Made by a program: the position numbers and the translations under genes. Source: Thozetella sp. PMI_491 (Eukaryota > Ascomycota > Sordariomycetes > Chaetosphaeriales > Chaetosphaeriaceae). From it: a stretch of DNA of 64,000 bases. Position 1 is the first letter of the stretch; the number at the start of each line of letters is the position of its first letter. The notes under the pieces are model-generated. The model was not told the origin of the DNA, did no database searches, and saw nothing but the letters and a program-made list of their open reading frames with translations. Below are positions 10,139 to 21,128 of the stretch, in pieces. The stretch is from positions 492,724 through 556,723 of the forward strand of contig MU270062.1 of NCBI GenBank assembly GCA_021432635.1. Reading direction: 5' to 3'.

Positions 10139-11486
10139 ATGTCTAGTCAATGGGATTGGATCGTGGGAGGTTACCGGTGGCAATTTCCCGATCGAATAGA
10201 TCTCATGCAAACAGACATTATCCCGTTAGCCTCCGATCCATCAGACCTCTGGTTTGCACAAGACCGCCCCGGCGTCAAAATAGAACTTCGACTCGGCCAC
10301 AACTACATGACCACGAAGACTATACTGGAGATCCTGAGTCGCCGACAAGGAGCCCTAAGAGAGCCATTCGCGCGGACGGCGGCAGCAGGGAGGAGAGGCC
10401 ACACAGGCAGAAGGGTGCTCGAAGATCGGTATTTTCTCCTGAGCCCCCTAGGTCTATCTTTGATGCTCACGTCGAGATGGTTGCACCACAAAGGCCCACT
10501 ACACGACAGAGTCAGGAATTTCAAGGCAGTGCCGAGCATAAAATGTCGGTTCCAGACACGGAATATCTTCCCGACACCAGGGCCTCCAGGAAGGAGGGTG
10601 CAGATCTTAATGGACCAGGTGAAGCCACGGCGGATACTAGTCGAGATTAAAGCCTCGAGGAGCAGCAGGAGGCCACTGGAGGAGCTCGGCGGAGACACAG
10701 TTCAATCTCGAGCCCAAGAACCATCACGAACACGAGAACCGATGTCACCCCAGCCTCGAGCTCACCCAACTTGCCGACGCTTCGAAGAGGACGCTGGGCG
10801 CTAACACCGCGCTCGGGTCATCCAAATCCTCCTCGGCCAGCAACCAGTGGAGCAGGTGTTCTTCCAGCCAGCCACATGGCCCTCGCAGGTCGTTGCCAGG
10901 ACAGACAGACCCTCCCGGTCAAGGGTTACTAGGGTTACCAGCCTTCCTACTATTGGAAATGGACTTGGTTCTCACACACCGCACTTGTATCAGGTACATA
11001 ACTATAGGCTTTCGGCTGTGGGTGCTTAGGAAATCTATTCGCATATACGGACACCGACCCAGAACGTCCAGAGCGTATTCCCACATGTTCCCATCCACAA
11101 CCCCCCCGGGACTGCAGTCCAGCCGCGAACGGCAACCGAGACACAGTCTTCAAGGACCGATATGCATGCTTCCCACGTGCCTCCACCTCCGACACAGTGG
11201 CAGCAAGCTCCGAGACAAGGATTAGGAGTGATCGATGAGCAGCAAAGGTCTCAGTTATCAGTGGCCCCCTGATGCGAGGCATGATGAGACAGCCGGGATG
11301 CCACGCCCGTCCAGCAACATTCTGGCTTACTTGCGGCCTTGGATGTAGCTATAAAAGACCGGCCTTCGGTGAGACGTGCAGGAGGAGGCTACTACCAGAG
11401 AGGAGGAAACGGGTCGTCATCTTTACAGAGCCGACCTGGGAACTGCGAGACGCAAAAGACCCGCTGTTGCCATTTCTCTCTTAATT
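10139..11486 (+). pseudogene. Probable decayed protein-coding gene, Pro/Gln/Arg-rich product
   Basis: Three plus-strand segments in changing frames together read like one low-complexity fungal protein. The first (from ~10139) contains WQFPDRIDLMQTDIIPL. The second (about 10300-10995, another frame) is Arg/Pro/Ser-rich and is crossed by TAA at 10648 and a TAG near 10928 (GY-stop-GYQPSYYWK). The third (11030-11486) reads QSVFPHVPIHNPPG and later PPPPTQWQQAPRQGLG, is cut by TGA codons near 11269-11284, and continues as GYYQRGGNGSSSLQSRP. Each stop is one C-to-T change from a sense codon (CAA, CAG, CGA), and two are in the CpA context favoured by repeat-induced point mutation. I do not recognise the family. 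It could instead be chance composition in non-coding DNA. Confidence 0.4.
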
Positions 11487-12082
11487 AGCCATCCAAATCG
11501 ACGGTACGGGCAGGAAATGAGAGAGAAGCTTAGCCTTTGAGGTAGAAACCCATAGAACAAAAGGTGCTGTTTGCTTCACTCCGGCATCCAATTCAAAGGC
11601 CCAAGAGGAGAGAGCCAACGTAAATATATTCCTACACCCAGCATCATTAATACGTACATGCTATTCCACAGGCCTAGTTCCTTCCTTTCCTTCCCAATCC
11701 GCCCATATGCCATGTAAATGAGCTCCCATTTGACCAGAATAGATGATGAAGCCATGCATGCATATTTGACCGCCAAAGGGAGCAGAACGCTAGAAGCAAG
11801 TAAGAGAGTAAGAATACGACTTAGCCGCCAAGGCCAAACTCGCCAAATTAGTTCGACCCTCTCTAGTCGAGATTAACAAAGATGATGGTCACCCGCCGGC
11901 CGTACTGAACTTTGAAAGCAAACGGCCACCCTTCCGAACTCGGACTCCTTGGTTCCTCTGTGTCAGACTAGGCGCCACTGAGGGCCCCGAGAGATAACAA
12001 CATATAATATCGACGCCGGGGTGTCCTGGTGCCACGTCGTAACTGCTATGGGGTATCGTAAGAGAAATAGGCAGTTGGACGA
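11487..12082. other. Spacer, probably including the Kog1 3' UTR
   Basis: About 600 bases without a supported gene; the end nearest 12082 is expected to be the 3' untranslated region of the minus-strand Kog1 gene. Confidence 0.55.
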
Positions 12083-15000
12083 CTAGAACGGCCCGACCTT
12101 CTCGTTGCCACACGCGAATAGGTTGATGTGAGTATCGCCACGGGCAGCGCATCCCAGCAGCATCTGATGGGGATGGAACGCTGTGGACGCGATGGGGGTG
12201 CCCTTGTTGCCTTGTAAAAAGGTCGAGTATGGCTCGTTACGTGAGAGCTCGTGGCCATCAAAATCGAAGACCTTCACAAGGTGTGCAGAAGTGCCCCTAT
12301 TCAAGAGGTGTTAGCTCGGAAACCATGGCATAGACATGAAGACTCAGAAGAAAAACTTACACCGCGAACACTGGCAAGTGCTCGTGCGTGCTCGCTGTCC
12401 GCAGCAGATCCCGGGTGGTCTGAAATGTCTTGAGGGGCCCATCCATACGGATATCCCAAAGTCGAACCTTGCCATTGCGGCTGGCGCTGAGGAGCTCCCG
12501 CTGCCCACCACGTTGCATGTGCACGCTCCGCACCCACTGCCGGCTGTCATCTTTCCACTTCCGCACCATGGTCTCTTGCAGGCGCATACGAGTGTCAAAG
12601 ACTCTGACGGCACCATCTCCGAACCCGGCGACGAATATGTTGCCCGTCATCTGGTCACTGGTCAGACTGGTAACGCAGCTACCTGACCGGGCCGGAATCT
12701 CATGTGTGCATGTCTCATATCCGGCGTTCCAAATCCGGATGACACGCTCGTCACCTGCCACTAGAACTTGGCCGTTGACCTGCTGCCAATCAAATACCAT
12801 GCCCGAGTTGACGTTGCTAGGAACCATGTGCGTGAGGGCCCGCCATGCACTCGCGAGCTCGACCTTGCTCTCGCTGTGATAGTTGCGGTAAATTCGCAAG
12901 ACCCCATCGCTTGACCCAGTCATGAGCAGCGCCTGATCGTCCTCGTTGATGAAGCGCATGTCGCTGATCTTAGACCCCTCGGGGTTCCCATTTGAGAAGC
13001 GGCTGATGCGGGTTTGTGTTTTCCAGTCCCAAATATGCGTCGTGTTTCCATCGTCGGCGACGGCGAGATGGTTCTCGAACTGATGGAAGGTCATGTGCGC
13101 CGGTTGCGTACCGTTATTAATGATGGGAAGCGGCTTGTTCCACTTGTGCGTACCAGCGTGCAGCTTTTGCGGTTGGGTCTCGCGCAGAACCGTCTCGTTG
13201 CGAGCACGCCGCCAGAGTCGCTGATTGTACTCTTGGCTGCCCGGCTCCTCGGCCTCGGGAGGTTTCATTTGCGGCTCGCGGAAGTACTCAATAGACCAGT
13301 CCAGGAAGGTTGACGTGAGCGGCAGGCCGGGGGCCTCCGTAAGACTCCGCTCCTTGTAGCCGGCGCAGAAGGGCTCGTTGGCGACGTGGTAGCTTGCTGC
13401 AGAGGCAGTTTGGTCATTTTGCTCAGGTGGTACTGTGTCAAACCCGCTGATGCCTGCACCACGACGTGACCGGGTAGGGTGCGACGATGTCCTTTGGAGG
13501 CCGGGAGACGCCGGTGGCGTTGTCGTCGTCGCCAGCGGAGATTCCACGCCTATGAGTGGCCCGAACAGATAGCTCGCCGTACGCTTAAGAAGGCCCGGAG
13601 AGGGCATCGGCTGGGCAACGGCCGCATTGGTGCCCGTGACGCTGATCCTCTGGCTCATGTCACCTCGCGACACCTTTCTAGCGCGTCTGAGGATGTCGTC
13701 CATGAGATTCTGGGCCTGCGCCCCGACCGCCGAGTGGAGAAGTGAGTGGTGGACGTAGTCAGTGATGATGGTCGCGTCTCGCTGGACCTCGGGGTGCGGA
13801 TCCACGCTCAAGATATTGATGTGCTTCCAGCACGCGGCAAACACCGAGTCATGGGCCACACCGTACGCGGTCGGCTTGATGGTGCCGTCAGCGTCCCTGT
13901 TCTCGGGGCGGGCGTAGTGGAGTCCCATCTTATGGTCTTGGCCATCCTGCTGGGGAGGGTGCACCAAGTACTCCTTCTCCTCCAGCAGCTGCTCGTACGC
14001 TGTGACAAGGAACTTGTTCTCATAGCGTAGAACGAAGTGAGAGAAGAAGACGAGAAGCTCTTTCCTCACAAGCGGACTTCCGTCGTTGGCTAGCTCGAGC
14101 ATCGACCACGCAATGCTCTCCTCGATTCGCGCTACTTCGTCCGTCAGGTCTGGAATGCCCAAGAATGTAGTCATGGCATGGGCCATGGCAGCCCGAACCT
14201 CAGCGCACTGGTCCCTGATGAGCATGGAAAGCTTGACCGGGGCGTTCTCCCTAATGCCTCTCCACTTGCCCTCGGGCAGATCCTGCCAGAGCTGGCTGAT
14301 GCAGAGGCACGACCACTGCCGGAGCAACGGGTTCTCACGGTGGTTGATGAGCTGTAGGCAGTAAGTCATGATGTCTGTCGAGTTGCAGACGATCTGGCCT
14401 GGCTTGTATCCTTTGCAAAGCATCGCCAAGATGAAGGCGCACATGGCCTTGTGCTCATCGACATCCACCACAGGGAGGTTTTCCTGCGGCTTCATGATAG
14501 ACGCGAAATAGTTGTAGCCGCTGTCCTTGATCAGGTCCTGCTGGCACGAAATGTCAACGGCCAACACTCGGGTCCAGATGAAGACCATAATGGGTTTGAG
14601 CTCCTGCGCGGCCGACTGGAGCAGTTTCAACACGTATGGGAAGATTCCTATGCTCAATGCGAGTTGAACCGCCCAAGGGCCGAGGTCTAAGAAACGACCG
14701 AGGAGGATGAGGGCGCGAACCCGGTGCTGTTGACTGAGTAGCACTTGGAGGACAACCGGGAGTTGGTCGGGAGCCTTCTGGAGCAGGGCATCGCCGCGGG
14801 TGAGGTAGATCTCGAACGCGGTGAGCTGTTCGGTGAAGAAGGTCGAATTGACATATTCGTAGTCAATGTTGTCGGCCTCCTTCCGCTCCAGCATTGGCAG
14901 CTGCGCTAGCGCCATGTCGACTGCCAGGTCCCAGCTCTCCCAAAGGGGATGGCGGCGAGTGTCCGGTAGAACGGGAAAGGACTGGGGGTGGCAGTTGTAC

Positions 15001-16655
15001 ACCGACATGATGCGCTGGGCAAGTAGGAAATTACGGAACAACGCCGCAACTACATTGATATCCAGTTAGCACTTCGTGAACAATGTGGGAGCGGGGAGAG
15101 AGTTACCCATAAGATCTTGGCGGAAGAACTTCCGGAACAATGGCCTCGGCAGTGTGGTCCAGGCGATGGTGTCTGTGATGGCCGTGAAGATCCAGTTAAG
15201 CTCACCCAAAGGCGTCCTTCGCTCCTGTAGCCGACCAGGGAGCTTCTTCGCCCGCTCCGGGGTTAGGTCAGTCTTGAGCGGGTTCTGCAAGACGAAGAAC
15301 CACAGAGCCATCTCAATGGGAGTAGTGAGGCAGCAGGTGAAGAGGTCAGCGGGCAGAAAAGGGTTAGTTGGGAGGTTCTCTTTCACACTGCACGCAGCTA
15401 GGTGGATGTAGGGCTGGAAGGGGGTCTTCTCATAGTTCGGGTCACGGGTTGCCTGCTCATTCTCCTCGGCTTCGTGTTTCTCGATGAAGCGGTGATAGTT
15501 GCTGAGAATGTTCCCTGCCTCAGAGCAATCCCACACAAAAATGGTAGGGGCATGCAGCCAGTCCTGGAGGTCGTACAACGAAATGGGAATGTACTGGGTG
15601 TAATTTCTGTTGAAGACCCATATCTCTCCGGAGGCTGTAGGCTTAGGCACGCCGTGGCCGTTGTAGTGGAGGAGAACCCGTTCATCTTTCGCATTTCGAC
15701 GGAGCGAGATGCAGAACTTCTTGGTTTCCTCGACCGAGGGATCCAAGTACTGCTTGTACCGGGTCCTTATCGCTAGGGTCTCATACTGGGCTTGCAAAGA
15801 TTTGCCGATGTTCTCCAGGGTCTTTGACACCGGGTGGACGGTTGGATCGTTCCACGCCTCAAGCTTCGCGCCAGGGTTGGTCCGGAGCTGGTCCGGAGGC
15901 TCGACTCCAATGTTGAGACAGACGGCTAGGGCAGCGGATACAGTCTTAAGGCGATCGCGCATGCGCCACTCTCCGACCTCAATAGTGGTCGACTTCGGCT
16001 TTCCTGTTGACTCGTGCCTTTTATCTGTGAAGTACATGTACCAGTTCTGGAAGCCATTAGTCACAAGTGGCAAACCGAGCCAGCAGCCCTTTCGTGCCGG
16101 ACAGAGGGGCGCTGGTGCTGTGTGAAGAAAGCGAAGGGCGGGGGATACGATCTCCAGCGAGCTGCAAGAGGGGACATGACGGGACACGGAGAAACTTACG
16201 TTCGCCAGCTGTGATATAATGTCCTCGGACTGGTAGTGGTCCTCAAAGCCGTGCCTGGCACCCCACTCTGAGAAATGACCGTGGTCGTTCTCATCATCAC
16301 TCATATCGCCGTCGTCAGGCCGGAGCCCATGCTCGCTGCGGGAGCGCAGTAATGGTGGCTTCGAGGGCCGCTGGCCTGCGATGGAAGGGTCGTCCTCATC
16401 GTCGGAAGCTCCTCCAGTGATGAAGGCCACGGCACCCTTGCCTTTGTTGCCTGGCGCAGTCGACGGCCGCCGGGAGGTAGAATTCGCCGCATCGGACGCC
16501 CTTCGAGGGGTAGGGAGGCCGTTGGAAGCTTGGCCGCGGAGCTGCTGGTTGCGCGATGCCAGGGAAGAACTGGCGCCATTGCGATCGAGGCGGGAGGGAC
16601 CGCCATTCGAGGTAGCCCCCGGACGCTCGGGGAGCTGGGTTCGTATCTGGGACAT
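12083..16655 (-). CDS. kog1: TORC1 subunit Kog1/raptor
   Basis: Scaffold that presents substrates to TOR kinase in TOR complex 1. Minus-strand exons 16655-16200, 16046-15107, 15049-12361 and 12296-12083 encode about 1,432 residues. Order: disordered Ser/Arg-rich N-terminus (1-140); raptor N-terminal caspase-like domain (~155-400) with ERVLLHYNGHGVPKPT (His283) and FVWDCSEAGN (Cys326); the strongly conserved GRLQERRTPLGELNWIFTAI; HEAT/armadillo repeats (~430-800); a disordered linker; then seven-bladed WD40 repeats (last ~380 residues, e.g. ADDGNTTHIWDWKTQTRISR, VRLWDIRMDGPLK). Junctions read FRQDLM/VAALFRNFLL and LPVFAV/GTSAHLVKVF. The first intron (16199-16047, 153 nt) has no stop and is a multiple of three, so the fully open reading is also possible. 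Confidence 0.93.
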
Positions 16656-19600
16656 TTCGCGATCAAGCCGAGCTTGGCTGGTCGGGCAGTTGTATTGGTA
16701 GGAAGGGACCGGTCCGGTAGAAGCTCCGCCGGCAACAGCCGAGCCCGATGGATGACCAATTTGGGCGGAGTAGCTCTCTCAGCTGAAGACGGTTGTCACC
16801 ACAAATGGATCAAACCTCGTGGCAGACCATCTCAGCAAGAAGCCAAAGGGCACTGTATGATGTATGCCGTTGCCCCACGGGGTTTCTGCGGAGTTGGTGA
16901 CGAAGAAGTATGGGGACGGTCGGGGGAGGAGTTAGGGAATGGGGGGGTCGTGAGTCGGTGAGAACAAGGCTGAGCGCAGGTTGAGAGGCGCGCGATTGAT
17001 CTGACGTTGCGACCGTTACCTCGGTGCGGGACACAAGGACCGACGTCGGGTGCAACGCAAACAGTCAATTCCGACAACCCAGGCTCTTAAATCGAAATGC
17101 AGTGACGTCTCGCGTGCAACGTACTCCTTCTTGCTTTCGAAATGCACCAAGCAGAGGCAAATGGGGCGTGGAGAGGTGGGAAGAAAAGAAAGAGCTTCTA
17201 GTCGGCCCAAAGCTGCGCTTTCTGGCCGGAAGCTGCCGCCTGAGGAAGTCGCGGTAGAGCGGGCAGCAGCTAGTGGCGCACCAACCGCGAGTCGGCCGAG
17301 TGGGCACAAGTGTGCTCTGGACGAGGGTCACACGTGATCTTATCGGGCTTATCGGAATGTGCACTCTGTGGGAACATATGCAGACAGAGCTGCGTGTCTC
17401 CTTCTAAACGGCTCGACAATCGAGCTAGTGCGCGCCCTGCAGGGCCGACAGCCCCGAAAGGCACCTTGAATGAAGCCCGTCCAGCATGGTATCCTGCGAG
17501 TGTTCCCAAAAGACTACCAGTGCCAAAATACTTTCTGGCTTGCATTCCTGGCCTTGCGGCTAAGGGGAGAGCCTCGTGCGTGCTTGATGAGGAGGCTCGC
17601 TGGACATCAAGTGCCGGCAGCCCTGTCCATTCCCTTGCTCATGGACCGTAGCCGCCCCGTCCCCCGTCCCGGAGCATTGCGTAGGCCCTTGTTGATCGAG
17701 ATTGTTCTGTTCTCCAGACGTACGTACCCGCAAGGAGACCAGGAGCTCGGCGACGATTTCGACTGCAAGGGGCATCCTGACCTCCCCTCGACGGGGACGG
17801 GGAGAGACAAGGTTAATGCGCTTTCGATTGCGTATGCGTACTCACTGGGGCCTCCTAGTTTCTATACTCAAAATTCAGACGGAGCACCGTGAGAAGCATC
17901 TTTGCTGCCGTGCCTCTCTACATACAGTAGATGCTCGTCCAGGTTAAGGGGCTAGCCCCTCCCCTCCCCGTTGATCTACACATACTTCCGTAGTGGACGT
18001 CGGTCTATAGTGCGCGACCAAATAATTTAGGTTAAGTCAGGAAACGGTGTTTGGGTGAGCTGTTAGCCCCAGCACCAGCTTGTAGCGCACTGGCGTAGCT
18101 ATTCTCGCAGATTCAAGGCCCCGGGCAGAGCCAGAATACTCCGGCAGAGCCTGCGCGGTTCGTGGGGATCTCTGAATCTCTGATCATGCCACCTTATGAT
18201 TACCTCTTAGGTTGCATGGCCGGACCCCAATGCCTATACGGGCTGTAATTACTCCATGAGCCAGGCCTGGGACGGGGCCTATCTGTCTCTGTCGGCACAG
18301 ACCAGCGGAGAAATGGGTCTCAAGCATAGCATGTGATGTACAGAAACACGGCCGACTCGTGGTATTAAGACAAAATGCCATCGCGAGCTCCGAGTCTCGA
18401 TGTCTCATCAGGAGCAATTTGGGACGTTTTATGGCTAGAGAACGGTGAGCAAAAGCGCGCGCCCCCACCCGGCCGCCGCCCCACACTGGAATGAGAGGAA
18501 TGAGATTATCGTTATCGGCGCATCCCACATCCAGGACGCCCCGCGACTCTCTCCACGCGGCGCAGAAGAGGACGTGATTGGAGTGCTCTGTTCGTTTCTT
18601 TCGCTCTCTCCGTTCGATAGAGGGTTCCTGCATTAGTGAGCCTGTCTCCTATCGATAAACCCCCAGCGCCGCCGGTGGCGCTTGTCGCACCGAATCGGGG
18701 GTGCGGGAAGCCGTGCTGGCTTGATCTTCGGGGACACATCGGATGGCTGCAGAGAGCCTCTTATTCGTAGAGGGCAAGCCAGGGGCCCTGAGCTTGTTCC
18801 ACGCCGTGGTTCGCGAAGGCGGTGGAGCGCATGACGATGGCTAGGTCCGGAAACTGCTTTCTTGCGATGCTCTAGCGCAGGCCCAGCTCCGTGCAGCTGG
18901 GGAGGGCGGCCGCAGCCGAAGGCGTCGTGCTGCAGTTGGTGAATAAAGCAACCCAGAGGACCCTCAAAGTCCAACGTGTTGCCAGCCTCGCCTTTCTCTG
19001 GGTCTTTGTGCTGCCGCCCCCAAGAAAGGAGCTGCATACTCCGTTTTCAACGGAGGGTGGGTGAACTAATTAGTGGGCCGGCAGCTACGGATACCGTCCG
19101 CGCGCCCCTGAGAGCGCAGGCCAGAAGAAGCCCGTGCAGAAGTGCGAAACATGAAACAAGCCGAGCTCACCAAGGCCTCCCCCTCCACCCCAACGATGAA
19201 AATTTGGGGCCGCCCCCCCCAATTTGGCCATGAAGGACGCTCGATGTAGCCATGCCGGCGGTTGGCAAAATTAGAAGAAAGGCCCCTAATCTTAAATCTT
19301 GGAAAAATCTTGGGCAGGGAAAAAGGGTCCCTGGAGATATTTGATGCCTGTAAAGGAGAGAATCATGCCAGGGGCAGGAAATGCTTGGTGCAAAAGACGT
19401 CACTCCTTTTCAGGAGGCGGACGAGTGCGCTGGCATGTATTGCGATTTGCATCGTGCTTCCCGCCGGCTCACAGCGCTTCTGCAGGTACACGCAGCCGGG
19501 GCACGGAGGCCATGACAAGCTTTTGCTCAGAAACAGCAACAGCACCCCTCCGTTACCGTATGGCCAGGAAGGCCTCGTCAATATTCATCCTCACATGGGC

Positions 19601-21128
19601 CTAGTAACGGTTTGTAGCGACCTGCGACGAGCACCCATGGTTCCCTGGGGCTGCCGGAAGCCATCTCCGGGGCGGACGCTAAGTATTAGCTAGTGCTTCT
19701 ATTGTTGTTGGCCACCAAGCTTCGCGGGCAGGATTAGGGACAGGACCGTTAGTCGAGACGGGTGCCATGAGGCTTTTTAGGTTGGCCGTGGACTGGTTTG
19801 TTGGGCCTCCCGACCCGCTGTGGCAGATGCTTCGTCCGTCCGGTCTTCTCCCCTTCGTATCTCCCGGGGCGCCGGTGGGTCTACAAGCACCGGGACTGCC
19901 TGCTGCCCTCCAGCTTGCGACGCTTCCTGTAGAGCAATCGTGCCATCCCTGGTCCCCTCTCCTCTTCCCCAAAAGCCCTCCCCCCCCCAATAGAAAAAAT
20001 GTCGTGGGCCGGAGAGAACAGAAACTTGAGAGGGAGGGGCGAGGCGCCGCGTGCGCTGTGCGGTGTCTGCTGTGCATCGGTAAGCCGACCGGCGGAGCGG
20101 ATCCGGCACTTGGGTTGGTCAGAGAGCTATTTCGAGTGCTGTCCTGGCAGCGAGGTGGGAGGGGAGTGACCAGGCAAACACATACATTCGTTGCACCAAT
20201 GCCGCCCAAGGAGCTGGTGCTGATGGTGAGGGAACTGGGCCCACAGCCTATCACAGACCGTGTTGACCACCCGAGTCGATTCCTCAGCCCCCCTAAAAAG
20301 GAGCGCGCATCTTCTCCAAAAACGTCCAGGACGGAATGCTAAGCGAGAAAATACCCGGCCGGGATTGGCTGGTCACACCACCACTTTGCTGCAGACTAGC
20401 AGGAAACGGCCGTGGTGCTCCGTCTGGTACGGTCTCCGGACCCAGGTGGACCGTGGGAACTGAACTGCAGGCCAGAATTGCAGGCGCTGTTGCATTCGGC
20501 CCATCTCAACTCTATTCCTAAAAGGTCTCGTCACCACCCTCCCAGTCCTTGAGCCTAACAGCCCGTCTGCCTCATCTCGAACCCGCGACGGCACCCAGCG
20601 GCAGCGGCAGCTCAATGACAGCATCGATCCGATCTTGAGAGAGCAATCTACGCGCTATTGAGCCCTCTGTCCTCCCCGGGTGCACCGGTGGCTAGGAACC
20701 TGTGTGTGTGCTATACCCAAACTGGGTGCATAGGATCCCTCCCCTCGTCCCAGCCAAAAAAAAAGCGAGAGGTCGAACAAAAAAAAAGTCGAACGGCTGC
20801 CACGCACTCCACCCTCCGATGCGCTCCCAGCCATCTCTGAGCTCGGGCGACGACTCCCTCACTGGCCTTCGCATTTCTCACTCTGCGGCTTAGTGTCGTT
20901 GCCGGTCGTTCGGGAACCCGACGCATTGCGTTTCGATCGCCCCTCGACTTGGTTGCTCGACAATCCCGTCCCCTTTTTTTCAATCGAGTCGCGCGTGTCC
21001 TAGACCCCGACCCAGACTCGTGCCACTCCTCGACCTCCCCCCCCTTCCGAGGCATCGAGCGCACATCCGAGACGACGACCACGAACGACATCTCTGTTTG
21101 CCCGAAAGATTAAACAGACGAGTCGACA
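16656..21128. other. 4.5-kb gene-free interval between divergent Kog1 and Tea1-like genes
   Basis: No coding gene is supported. Overlapping frames of up to 191 codons on both strands (for example around 19680-20340) lack motifs and oppose each other, which is typical of GC-rich non-coding DNA. The stretch contains C-runs (19212-19220, 19979-19988), A-runs near 20756 and 20779, and a CACGTGA site at 17331. It presumably holds both promoters and long leaders; a non-coding RNA is possible but not demonstrable. Confidence 0.55.
17331..17337. promoter_or_regulatory. CACGTGA element upstream of Kog1
   Basis: An E-box (CACGTG) about 675 bases before the Kog1 start, preceded by A rather than T, so it is a weaker Cbf1-type match than those at 3372 and 34671. 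Function inferred. Confidence 0.25.

Noticed and set aside
18184-18633. Minus-strand frame of 149 codons
   Set aside because: No conserved block, membrane segment or plausible splice partners; composition as in surrounding intergenic DNA.
19679-20342. Overlapping 191-codon frames on both strands
   Set aside because: Opposed frames of equal length in GC-rich DNA, without motif, splice logic or promoter; treated as non-coding.
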